Assembly: GCF_023100905.1 (NCBI RefSeq)
Contig: NZ_CP064686.1
Coordinates: forward strand, 1 to 64,000
Reading direction: 5' to 3'
Length of the DNA: 64,000 nucleotides
DNA from: Bradyrhizobium sp. 4
GTDB lineage: Bacteria; Pseudomonadota; Alphaproteobacteria; Rhizobiales; Xanthobacteraceae
Both the position numbers and the translations under genes were made by a program. Positions 57,265 to 64,000 of the stretch are shown in pieces (the stretch's first letter is position 1; every line of letters begins with the position of its first letter). The notes below the pieces were generated by a model that saw nothing but the letters and a program-made list of their open reading frames with translations, was not told the origin of the DNA and made no database searches.

Positions 57265-58434
57265 ATGATGGATCAGCAGAATCTCGGGACTTTGCGGCCC
57301 GCTTCAGCCGATCCTGCAGCCATTGCGCTGGCCAAAGCCCTCGGACAATGGCCGAAACCGGCCGGTTCCGGCCGTCCCAGCCCAAAAAAAGCGTTCGACA
57401 CGGCGCCTGCGGCGACGGTCGAGGCCCTCGCCAAGGAACTGGGCCTGCGGCTCGGCGACCAGAACGAGCTGACCATTCGTCGCATCAGGCGCGGCAAGGG
57501 CTATTCCTTCGTGCGGCCCAACGGCGTTCACATCCGCGATGCCCGCACCATTCGGCGGCTGCATTCGATGGCAGTGCCGCCGGCCTATCGCGAGGTGCGC
57601 TACTCGGCCGATCCGAGCACGCATCTCCAGGCGGTGGGACGCGATGCCGCGGGCCGGCTGCAATATCGCTATCACGCCGATTGGGAGAAGGTCCGCGAGC
57701 AACGCAAGGCGCATCGCCTGGAGAAGCTCGTCGGCGCGCTGCCCAAGATCCGGCGCAAGGTCTCGGCGTTCCTGTCGGGCGACGAGCCGACCCGCGAGTT
57801 CGCGCTCTCCGCCGTCATCGAACTGATTGCGCGCACCGCGATCCGCCCCGGCAACGAATCTTATGCCCGTCTCAACGGCACCCGCGGCGCCACCACGCTG
57901 CTGAAGTCCAACGTCTCGCTGGAAGACGACAGCTTCGTGCTGACCTTCAAGGCGAAGGGCGGCAAGGCTGTGCGCAAGGAATGCGACGCGGCCAAGCTCG
58001 TGCGTGCCATTGGGATTTTGCAGGACGTTCCCGGCAAGCGCATGTTCCAGTATCGCGATCCCTATGGCATCGTGCGTGCGGTCAGCACCACCCAGGTGAA
58101 CGCGTTTCTGCGCGAGATCGCCGGCATCAAGATCTCGCTGAAGGATTTCCGCACGCTGATGGCCTCTGCCGTCGTCGTGGAATCGCTGTCGCGGATCACG
58201 CCGGCGACCAGCCAGCGCGGCCGCAAGAAGCAGGTGCTGGAGGCGATCCGCGGCGCTGCCGATCAGCTCTCCAACACGCCGGCGATCTGCCGCAAGAGCT
58301 ATGTTCACGATACCATCGTCACCGCGTTCGAGGACGGCATCCTCGAACGCTTCGCCGCGACCATGAAGGGCCAGCGCTCGCAGGCCAGGCGCGAGCAACT
58401 TTTGCAGCAGGTGGTGGCGACCGCGGCGGTCTGA
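57265..58434 (+). CDS. DNA topoisomerase IB
   Basis: A 389-residue poxvirus-type topoisomerase IB that relaxes supercoils through a 3'-phosphotyrosine link. The N-terminal DNA-clamp domain has IRRGKGYSFVRPNGVHIRD, then LHSMAVPPAYREVRYSADP. The catalytic domain has RTAIRPGNESYARLNGTRGA with an active-site arginine, the KGGKAVRKE hairpin lysine, and the nucleophile tyrosine in NTPAICRKSYVHDTIV near residue 350. All catalytic residues are present. This enzyme is patchily distributed but frequent in Rhizobiales. It is divergent from acs and convergent with the SRPBCC gene. Confidence 0.93.
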   Translation: MMDQQNLGTLRPASADPAAIALAKALGQWPKPAGSGRPSPKKAFDTAPAATVEALAKELGLRLGDQNELTIRRIRRGKGYSFVRPNGVHIRDARTIRRLHSMAVPPAYREVRYSADPSTHLQAVGRDAAGRLQYRYHADWEKVREQRKAHRLEKLVGALPKIRRKVSAFLSGDEPTREFALSAVIELIARTAIRPGNESYARLNGTRGATTLLKSNVSLEDDSFVLTFKAKGGKAVRKECDAAKLVRAIGILQDVPGKRMFQYRDPYGIVRAVSTTQVNAFLREIAGIKISLKDFRTLMASAVVVESLSRITPATSQRGRKKQVLEAIRGAADQLSNTPAICRKSYVHDTIVTAFEDGILERFAATMKGQRSQARREQLLQQVVATAAV

Positions 58435-58444
58435 CCTGGCGTCG

Positions 58445-58900
58445 TTACGCCTTGGTGGGAACGCCGTTGTCGGGACCGGGATTGCTTCCCGCGGCTGCGG
58501 TCGTGAGTCGTCCCAGATAATGCGCCCATCCCGTCGCGTGTGCGGCAGCCTGTTCCTCGGTCGGCAGCCCGCTATGGGTCATGCGCAGCAATGTGCCGCC
58601 GTCGTGTTCGATCAGGTCGATCTCGATCAGGCTCGAGCCGGGCGGCACTTCCTGGCCGCCCTCCCATCCAAACGTGTAGGCGAGACGATGCACCGGCACG
58701 ACTTCGCGGAACGCGCCGCGGGCAACGCCGCCGCGGGGGCCGATGCCTTTGAGCAGATACAGCCCGCCGGGATGTGGCTCCGTGGTCGCGTCGGAACCCA
58801 TCCAGCTCAAAATCTTCTCGGGGTCGGTCAGGTAAGCGAAAACGGTGGCGCGTGGGGCGGCGATCTGGGTCTCGCGTCGCACTATGAACGGTTCGGTCAT
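58445..58900 (-). CDS. SRPBCC/AHSA1-domain protein
   Basis: A 151-residue START-like ligand-binding protein: FIVRRETQIAAPRATVFAYL and TDPEKILSWMGSDATTEPHP at the N-terminus, GAFREVVPVHRLAYTFGWEG in the middle, then the C-terminal helix ATGWAHYLGRLTTAAAGSNP. Function is unknown. It is unlike the SRPBCC gene at 22448, which is ArsR-linked; no regulator accompanies this one. It is divergent from the class III cyclase gene, with 99 bases between starts. Confidence 0.85.
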   Translation of the reverse strand: MTEPFIVRRETQIAAPRATVFAYLTDPEKILSWMGSDATTEPHPGGLYLLKGIGPRGGVARGAFREVVPVHRLAYTFGWEGGQEVPPGSSLIEIDLIEHDGGTLLRMTHSGLPTEEQAAAHATGWAHYLGRLTTAAAGSNPGPDNGVPTKA

Positions 58901-58999
58901 CGGCGATCATCCTGGGCTGACGCTGGGACATGGCGGCGCGCGAGCGGCCCGTCAAGGATTGCCGTGACAAAGACCGCTTGCGTTCGTCATGATCGGGCC

Positions 59000-60094
59000 A
59001 TGCACCTCTCGCCGACGCTCGCCTGGCTTGTCGATGCCGCCGCCGATAGCACCGGGGCCGACCGCCTGCTCGCGGATCTCGGCGCACAACTGGTCGCCGA
59101 CGGCGTGCCGCTTGCGGCAGGCAGCCTGACACTCGAGGTGCCGCATCCGCTGATCGCGAAGCGGACATGGTTGTGGCACGCGGAGAACGGTCGGGTGATC
59201 GAGGCGCTTGGCTTCGCACCAGGCGGCCTCGCGCCCGACCCGCCTAACGATGCCGGCCGCCGCTGGCTGCGCGACATCGCGGGCGGTGAGGTGCACGAAG
59301 ATTTGGTTGGACGGCCCGACGGGCCGTTGCTCGGTTGGATTGGACCGCGTACGTTCACCGCGGACGAGACCGAGCAATTGCGCCAGGCCGCGCGCTTTGC
59401 CGCGACACCTCTTGCGGCGCTTGCCGCGCGTGCAACCTTGCGCGCGACGCTGGATGCATATCTTGGCAAGCGCAGCGCGGAGCGGGTGCTGGCGGCACCC
59501 CTTCGGCGCGATCTCGGCGAGACCATTCAGGCCGCGCTGCTCTATGCCGATCTGCGCAACTTCACGCTCCTGTCGGAAACCACACCGCCTGCCGGCGTGA
59601 TCGCGGCGCTCGATGCCTGGTTCGATCGCATCGCCGGCGCGGTTCACGCTTTCGGCGGCGAGGTGCTGAAATTCATCGGCGACGGCGTGCTCGCGATCTT
59701 TCCGGTGGTCGGGGCCTCACCGCGCCAAGCATGCGATGCGGCTCTGCGTGCCGCGAGCGCCGCCGAAGCCGGAATGACGTATCTCAACGCGGAGCGCCGT
59801 GCCCAAAATCTGCCGCCGCTCGCGTTCGGCGCGGCGCTGCATCTTGGCGAGATGCTATGGGGCAATATCGGCGCCGCCAATCGGCTCGACTTCACGGCGA
59901 TCGGCCCCGCCGTCAATCTCGCCAGCCGGCTCGAAGGATTGTGCAAGCCGCTCGGCAGAACCGTGCTGGTGTCGGGCGCGCTCGCCGCCGAGGCGGACAT
60001 GCCTCTGATCGCGCTCGGAGCGCATGCGCTGCGCGGCATTGCCGCGCCATGCGAGGTGTTTGCGCTGCCGGAGAAGCAAGCTCCGATATCGTAG
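59000..60094 (+). CDS. Class III adenylate/guanylate cyclase
   Basis: A 364-residue protein with a C-terminal class III cyclase domain and an N-terminal region of about 170 residues of unknown fold. The metal-binding aspartates are in LLYADLRNFTLLSE near residue 178 and FIGDGVLAIFPV near residue 230. The purine-specifying lysine precedes the latter (GGEVLKFIGDG), and the paired aspartate is in NRLDFTAIGPAVNLASR, which also supplies the transition-state asparagine and arginine. That set predicts adenylate rather than guanylate cyclase. No membrane segment is seen, so it is soluble. The TAG stop lies inside a palindromic repeat. Confidence 0.88.
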   Translation: MHLSPTLAWLVDAAADSTGADRLLADLGAQLVADGVPLAAGSLTLEVPHPLIAKRTWLWHAENGRVIEALGFAPGGLAPDPPNDAGRRWLRDIAGGEVHEDLVGRPDGPLLGWIGPRTFTADETEQLRQAARFAATPLAALAARATLRATLDAYLGKRSAERVLAAPLRRDLGETIQAALLYADLRNFTLLSETTPPAGVIAALDAWFDRIAGAVHAFGGEVLKFIGDGVLAIFPVVGASPRQACDAALRAASAAEAGMTYLNAERRAQNLPPLAFGAALHLGEMLWGNIGAANRLDFTAIGPAVNLASRLEGLCKPLGRTVLVSGALAAEADMPLIALGAHALRGIAAPCEVFALPEKQAPIS

Positions 60095-60165
60095 CCCGCA
60101 TGAGCGTAGCAACATGCGGGATCGCAGCAGTAGTCCCGGATTGCGCTGCGCTCCATCCGGGCTAC
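60091..60165. repeat. Composite palindromic repeat, family D, overlapping the cyclase stop
   Basis: It starts GTAGCCCGCATGAGCG, continues with AACATGCGGGATC, and ends with TAGTCCCGGATTGCGCTGCG and CTCCATCCGGGCTAC. The last part matches the element at 28334-28368. The first TAG is the stop codon of the cyclase gene (60092-60094). Confidence 0.82.
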
Positions 60166-60173
60166 GGCAGCAA

Positions 60174-60593
60174 CTACATCCCGCCCATCTTGCAGACGAG
60201 CTTCCATTCCTCGGCTGTTACCGGCTGCACCGAGAGCCGCGAATATTTCACCAGTGCCATGTCGGCGAGCTTCTTCTCGGCCTTGATCGCGGCCATCGTC
60301 ACCGGAATCTTCAACGGCTTGTCGGCCTTGATGTCGACGCAGACGAATTTCTCGGTCTTGTCGGTCGGATCGGGGTAGGCTTCCTTGATAACTTCCGCGA
60401 TGCCGACGATCTCCTTGCCCTCGTTGGAATGATAGAAGAACGCCTTGTCGTCCTTCTTCATCGCGACGAGATTCTGGCGCGCGGTGTAATTGCGCACGCC
60501 GGTCCAGGCTTCGCCCTTGGCGCCTTTCGCCACCTGCTGGTCCCAGGACCACACCGATGGCTCGGATTTCACCAGCCAGTACGCCATGTTCAT
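60174..60593 (-). CDS. EVE-domain protein
   Basis: A 139-residue EVE-domain protein, related to the PUA fold and thought to bind modified bases in nucleic acid. Family sequence includes YWLVKSEPSVWSWDQQVAKG, GVRNYTARQNLVAMKKDDKA, FFYHSNEGKEIVGIAEV and YPDPTDKTEKFVCVDI. Its start overlaps the gpsA stop by four bases, so it is translated with gpsA. EVE proteins in this chromosomal position are common in Alphaproteobacteria; the target is unknown. Confidence 0.92.
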   Translation of the reverse strand: MNMAYWLVKSEPSVWSWDQQVAKGAKGEAWTGVRNYTARQNLVAMKKDDKAFFYHSNEGKEIVGIAEVIKEAYPDPTDKTEKFVCVDIKADKPLKIPVTMAAIKAEKKLADMALVKYSRLSVQPVTAEEWKLVCKMGGM

Positions 60594-61570
60594 TCCTCTG
60601 CCTTGAAAGGTCGCGTCATGAGCCCCGAGATCGCGGCGTCGATCGTGCTTCTGCCGGTCAGAATCGATGCGACGGCTTCCGATACCGGCATTTCGATGTT
60701 TTGCGAAGCCGCGAGTTCGATCAGTACCGGCGCGGTGAATTCGCCTTCGGCAAGCTTGCCGGCGGGCGGCTGCTCGCTGCGGCCAAGCGCCAGGCCGAGC
60801 GCGAAATTGCGCGATTGTGGGCTCGAGCAGGTCAGGATCAGATCGCCGAGGCCAGACAAGCCCGTGAGTGTTTCGCTGCGTGCGCCGAGCGCGCGGCCGA
60901 GGCGTGTCAGCTCGGCAAAGGCGCGGGTGGTGAGTGCGGCCTGTGCGGAAGCGCCGAGCTTGCGCCCGACCGCGATGCCGACCGCGATCGCGAGCACGTT
61001 CTTGGCGGCGCCGCCGATCTCGACGCCACGGACATCGGTGGAGTGATAGGGCCGGAACGTCGGCGAGCCCAGCGCCTGCACCAGATGGTTGGCCAGCGTT
61101 TCTTCCCTCGCCGCCAGCGTGACCGCGGTCGGCAGGCCACGCGCGACATCGTCGGCAAAGCTCGGGCCCGACAGGATCGCCGGCTGCGCGTGAGGCGCGG
61201 CCTCGACGATCACGTCGGTCATGAATTTATGGGTGCCGTGCTCGATGCCCTTGGCGCAGGCAATGATCGGCACCGGTCTAGCCAGATGCGAGGCGAGCAT
61301 GTTGACAGCACCGCGCAGATGCTGCGCGGGCACTGCGATCAGCAGCATATCCGCGCGCGCGGCGAGCGCCAGGTCGCTCGTGACGATGATCTCCGGAGCA
61401 AGCCGCACGCCGGGCAGTCGCGGATTGTCGCGGCTCGATGCGATCCGCATCGCGTGCTCGGGATTGCGCGCCCACAGCGTCACGTTCCGTCCGGCCCGCG
61501 CCGCCACCATCGCCAGCGCCGTGCCCCAGGCGCCCGCGCCGATCACCGCGACAGATCGGAACGCTGTCAT
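60590..61570 (-). CDS. gpsA: Glycerol-3-phosphate dehydrogenase (NAD(P)+)
   Basis: A 326-residue enzyme that makes sn-glycerol-3-phosphate for phospholipid synthesis. The NAD-binding motif is VAVIGAGAWGTALAMVAARA at the N-terminus. The catalytic lysine is in ACAKGIEHGTHKFMTD near residue 105, with a second in STDVRGVEIGGAAKNVLAIA near residue 190, and GLSGLGDLILTCSSPQSRNF follows. It lies two bases after tsaD on the same strand and overlaps the EVE-protein gene, forming the operon tsaD-gpsA-EVE. Confidence 0.96.
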   Translation of the reverse strand: MTAFRSVAVIGAGAWGTALAMVAARAGRNVTLWARNPEHAMRIASSRDNPRLPGVRLAPEIIVTSDLALAARADMLLIAVPAQHLRGAVNMLASHLARPVPIIACAKGIEHGTHKFMTDVIVEAAPHAQPAILSGPSFADDVARGLPTAVTLAAREETLANHLVQALGSPTFRPYHSTDVRGVEIGGAAKNVLAIAVGIAVGRKLGASAQAALTTRAFAELTRLGRALGARSETLTGLSGLGDLILTCSSPQSRNFALGLALGRSEQPPAGKLAEGEFTAPVLIELAASQNIEMPVSEAVASILTGRSTIDAAISGLMTRPFKAEE

Positions 61571-61572
61571 TG

Positions 61573-62664
61573 CTAGAATCCCGCGCGTGTCTTGCCGTAT
61601 CCGGCCGGTGCCGTCGCGTTCGCATCGAGCAGCCAGCGCGCGCGAGGCTGTGCTTCCATCGTGTCGATCATGCCGAGCGCGAGACGTTCGGCGCCGGCCC
61701 AGGCGATCATCGCGCCGTTGTCGGTGCAGAGCGCCGGCGGCGGCATGATCAATTGTGTACCGGCTTTGCTCGCAACCTCATGCAAGGCGCTGCGGATCGC
61801 CTGATTGGCGGCAACGCCGCCGGCCGCCACCAGCGCACGTGGTGCACCGAACTGCTCGCGGAAGAGTTTCAGACCGACGCTCAACCGGTCGGCCGTGGAG
61901 TCGAGCACGGCGGCCTGGAAGCTCGCGCAGAGATCGCTGACGTCCTGCGGTGTGATCTCGGCCAACCGGCTCGCTTCGTTGCGCACCGCCGTCTTCAATC
62001 CCGATAACGAGAAGTTGGCGTCGGGGCGTCCCTGCAGCGGCCGCGGAAACGCAAATCGCGCCGGATCGCCGCTGACTGCCGCACGCTCGACCTGCGGCCC
62101 GCCCGGATAGGGCAGGCCCAGCATTTTCGCGACCTTGTCGAAGGCCTCGCCGATCGCATCGTCGACGGTGGTGCCGAGCCGCACATACTGGCCGACGCCG
62201 GTGACGGCAACGATCTGGGTATGGCCGCCAGAGGCGAGAAACAGGCAATAGGGAAATTCGAGTGCGTCGGTCAGGCGCGGTGTCAGCGCATGCGCTTCCA
62301 GATGGTTCACCGCGACCAGCGGCGTGTCGTGCACCATCGCGATCGCCTTCGCGGTGGTGAGCCCGACGATGACGCCGCCGATCAGTCCCGGGCCTGCGGC
62401 GGCCGCGACACCGTCGAGCTGGGCGAAGTCGATGCCGGCCTCAGTCATGGCGCGGTCGATGATGCCGTCGAGCAGGTCGACATGGGCGCGGGCCGCGATC
62501 TCCGGCACCACGCCGCCGAAGCGGGCATGTTCCTCGACCTGCGACCACACGACATTGGACAGGATCTTGCCTGTGCCGTCAGGCGCACGCTCGATCACCG
62601 CCGCGGCGGTCTCGTCGCAGGTGGTTTCGATGCCCAGTACCAGCATTGGCGAATTGTTATCCAA
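61573..62664 (-). CDS. tsaD: tRNA t6A threonylcarbamoyltransferase TsaD
   Basis: A 363-residue Kae1/TsaD protein that transfers the threonylcarbamoyl group to A37 of tRNAs reading ANN codons. The N-terminus LVLGIETTCDETAAAVIE is diagnostic. The metal-binding histidines are in VNHLEAHALTPRL near residue 120, followed by LFLASGGHTQIVAVTGVGQY. The substrate site is in VAAGGVAANQAIR near residue 288, and CTDNGAMIAWAG appears near the C-terminus. TTG 62664 was kept because AAGGG lies just upstream; ATG 62646 would remove six residues but has no ribosome-binding site. It is divergent from hemD. Confidence 0.95.
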   Translation of the reverse strand: MDNNSPMLVLGIETTCDETAAAVIERAPDGTGKILSNVVWSQVEEHARFGGVVPEIAARAHVDLLDGIIDRAMTEAGIDFAQLDGVAAAAGPGLIGGVIVGLTTAKAIAMVHDTPLVAVNHLEAHALTPRLTDALEFPYCLFLASGGHTQIVAVTGVGQYVRLGTTVDDAIGEAFDKVAKMLGLPYPGGPQVERAAVSGDPARFAFPRPLQGRPDANFSLSGLKTAVRNEASRLAEITPQDVSDLCASFQAAVLDSTADRLSVGLKLFREQFGAPRALVAAGGVAANQAIRSALHEVASKAGTQLIMPPPALCTDNGAMIAWAGAERLALGMIDTMEAQPRARWLLDANATAPAGYGKTRAGF

Positions 62665-62810
62665 TTTGCGCCCTTCTCACGCCCCTTGCGCTCATCCGCA
62701 AAGCAGAGTTCTGGTACGTCCGGTAGCATTCCGGGGTCGGCCAACGCAATCGTCACGCGCGGCCGTCCCTCGTGAAAGCGCCACCGCCACGTGGTTCGGG
62801 AACACAAGCG

Positions 62811-63557
62811 ATGTCCATTCTTGTCACACGGCCGCATCCCGACAATGAGGCGACGTCGGAAAATCTTCGTGCACGGGGGCATGTGGCGCTGCTCGCCCCG
62901 GTGCTCAAGTTCGAGCCGGTCGCCTTCCATGACGAGAGTGAGACAAGCTACAGCGCCGTCATTGTCACGTCGGCCAATGCGATCCGTGGCGTCGCGCCGC
63001 AATTGCGGGGCCTTGGTCTCCAGGAGCTGCCGCTGTTCGCGGTCGGTGAGCACACGGCCGCCGCCGCGCGCGATGCCGGCTTTGCCGAGGTGGTCGTCGC
63101 CGGCGGCGATGCCGCGGCCTTGCGCGACAAGGTGATGCAGAGCGCGCGCGACAAGCGGCTGAAGAAAAAGAGCACGTTGCTCTATCTCGCGGGCGCGGAC
63201 CTGTCGCGCGACCTCGGCGGTGAGCTGGGCGCCGAAGGCTTCAACGTCGTCACGCAGACGACCTACCGCATGGCGCCGGTCAAGCTGTTGCCGCGCGATG
63301 TCTGTGAGGGCTTTGCCGCCCATGGGATCGAGGCGGTGCTGCATTACTCCCGGCGCAGCGCGCGGGCTTTCCTGGAGGCCGCGCGCGCCGAAGGTGTCGA
63401 AATCTCGGCTCTGGCGATCCCGCAATGCTGCCTGTCCGAGACGGTCGCGGGCGTGCTGCGCGAGGCGGGTGCCTCGCAGGTTCTGGTGGCGGCGACGCCG
63501 GACGAAAATGCCCTATTTGACACCTTGGAGCGTGCTTTGCGCACCCGTTTGGCGTAA
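62811..63557 (+). CDS. hemD: Uroporphyrinogen-III synthase
   Basis: A 248-residue HemD that cyclises hydroxymethylbilane to uroporphyrinogen III for heme and vitamin B12. Family features are ILVTRPHPDNEATSENLRAR at the N-terminus, AVIVTSANAIRGVAPQLRGL and PLFAVGEHTAAAARDAGFAE. LLYLAGADLSRDLG and VLHYSRRSARAFLEAA follow in the second lobe. ATG 62811 was chosen because GGGAA lies upstream; GTG 62772 is also in frame. hemC, often adjacent in this group, is not between tsaD and hemD here. The mitofilin gene starts 69 bases downstream. Confidence 0.93.
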   Translation: MSILVTRPHPDNEATSENLRARGHVALLAPVLKFEPVAFHDESETSYSAVIVTSANAIRGVAPQLRGLGLQELPLFAVGEHTAAAARDAGFAEVVVAGGDAAALRDKVMQSARDKRLKKKSTLLYLAGADLSRDLGGELGAEGFNVVTQTTYRMAPVKLLPRDVCEGFAAHGIEAVLHYSRRSARAFLEAARAEGVEISALAIPQCCLSETVAGVLREAGASQVLVAATPDENALFDTLERALRTRLA

Positions 63558-63626
63558 GAGGTCGGGCCGAATCCGACGCAATCGGATCCGTTCGTTCAGG
63601 GCATGTAAGTGTGAGGAACCGTCACG

Positions 63627-64000
63627 ATGGCCGACGACAAGCCTGAAGACGCAGGATTGGCTCCCGAGTCCGGCCGCGCCAAGCGCATCCCGCCCACCAT
63701 CGACCTCCAGGCGACCGAGGTCTCGACCCAGCCGCAGGAGGTGGCGGGCGAGCCTGAGGCAGCGACCGAACAGGCCGCGCATGAGCAGGCCAAATCTGAA
63801 GAGGGCAAGTCTCAGGAGGAAAAGTCTCAGGAGGAAAAATCTCAAGAGGCAAAGTCCGAAGAATCTCATGCCGAGCCGAAGCCCGAGCTTGCCCAGGAAG
63901 AATCTTCCGTTGCGTCCGCGTCGGTATCGCCGTCAATTTCACCCTGGGTTATCGCTCCGTTCTCCGGCGCCGTGGCAGCCGCCATTGTGATCGCGGTCGG
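63627..64000 (+). CDS. Mitofilin/Mic60-family membrane protein, 5' part
   Basis: The first 124 codons of a gene that runs off the window. The N-terminal 100 residues are acidic and disordered (DKPEDAGLAPESGRAKRIPP), with five lysine-serine units of the form KSQEE near residues 56-80. A single membrane segment starts near residue 105 (ISPWVIAPFSGAVAAAIVIA). A hydrophilic N-terminus and one membrane anchor directly after hemD are characteristic of alphaproteobacterial Mic60/COG4223 proteins, which shape inner-membrane invaginations. GAGGAA precedes the ATG. The coiled coil and mitofilin signature would lie beyond the window, so the assignment rests on position and N-terminal layout. Confidence 0.8.
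   Translation, partial: MADDKPEDAGLAPESGRAKRIPPTIDLQATEVSTQPQEVAGEPEAATEQAAHEQAKSEEGKSQEEKSQEEKSQEAKSEESHAEPKPELAQEESSVASASVSPSISPWVIAPFSGAVAAAIVIAV
63792..63866 (+). repeat. 15-bp in-frame tandem repeat in the mic60-like gene
   Basis: Five consecutive 15-base units encode K-S-(E/Q)-E-x. Units two and three (63807-63821 and 63822-63836) are identical, AAGTCTCAGGAGGAA; the outer units are degenerate. Unit number could vary between strains without breaking the frame. Confidence 0.85.

Noticed and set aside
62811..63557. GTG 62772 as the hemD start
   Set aside because: It adds a proline-rich tail without family similarity; ATG 62811 has a suitable ribosome-binding site and begins with the conserved ILVTRP.

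Overview
This is a 64-kb stretch of a high-GC alphaproteobacterial chromosome. Gene order, protein character and intergenic palindromes point to the Bradyrhizobium/Rhodopseudomonas branch of the Rhizobiales: parA-parB, leuS-lptE-holA, ftsK-lolA-xth, rsmB-heparinase-purH, tsaD-gpsA-EVE, and hemD followed by a mitofilin (Mic60) gene. It starts at the chromosome-partitioning locus, so it probably lies near the replication origin. Almost everything is ordinary core chromosome. I see no insertion sequence, prophage, integrase or CRISPR array.

Layout. 1-9.2 kb: parAB, then leuS-lptE-holA on the minus strand, then two tail-to-tail diguanylate cyclases. 9.3-18.6 kb: YggS, a fumarylacetoacetase-fold hydratase, an L,D-transpeptidase, an orphan OmpR-type regulator followed by a stand-alone cyclic-nucleotide-binding protein, and an envelope/cell-division block (aminotransferase-ftsK-lolA-xth). 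18.9-24.9 kb: two glnK-amtB modules on one strand, separated by an arsR-SRPBCC-clpP cassette and a decayed amtB tail. 25-28.6 kb: GYF-domain membrane protein, tesB, UbiH-like hydroxylase, Trm112-like protein. 28.6-32.8 kb: an accessory-looking block with a TetR regulator, its divergent operon (membrane protein, frameshifted enoyl-CoA hydratase, PaaI thioesterase, NmrA-like protein), then a PepSY/cytochrome b pair behind a probable Irr box. 32.9-35.9 kb: LON-domain protein, thioredoxin/TPR co-chaperone, tRNA-Gly, NAD-dependent epimerase. 36.3-43 kb: periplasmic sorbosone-type dehydrogenase with its diheme cytochrome c, panE, a DsbA-fold isomerase, MATE exporter, and DUF2239 divergent from a GST. 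43-49.5 kb: MFS carrier, gamma-glutamyltransferase, UMF1-type MFS, purH. 49.6-57 kb: heparinase-like protein, rsmB, SDHAF4-like protein, nuclease, L,D-transpeptidase, acs. 57.2-64 kb: topoisomerase IB, SRPBCC protein, class III cyclase, EVE-gpsA-tsaD, hemD and the start of mic60.

How parts work together. The glnK-amtB pairs form the ammonium-sensing and uptake system; glnK1 has a sigma-54-like promoter. The sorbosone-type dehydrogenase and diheme cytochrome look like a periplasmic oxidation couple. The PepSY-cytochrome b pair is a membrane redox module probably under iron/heme control. The two GGDEF proteins, the class III cyclase and the cNMP-binding protein show that both c-di-GMP and cAMP-type signalling are represented.

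The most distinctive features are: the interrupted glnK-amtB array with its amtB relic and the perfect 30-bp palindrome at the arsR start; the single-base frameshift in the TetR-linked crotonase; the CCGG-centred operator cluster between DUF2239 and GST; the Irr box; and several palindromic repeat families, two copies of which supply stop codons. Start sites were chosen from ribosome-binding sites and family N-termini and are uncertain where stated.
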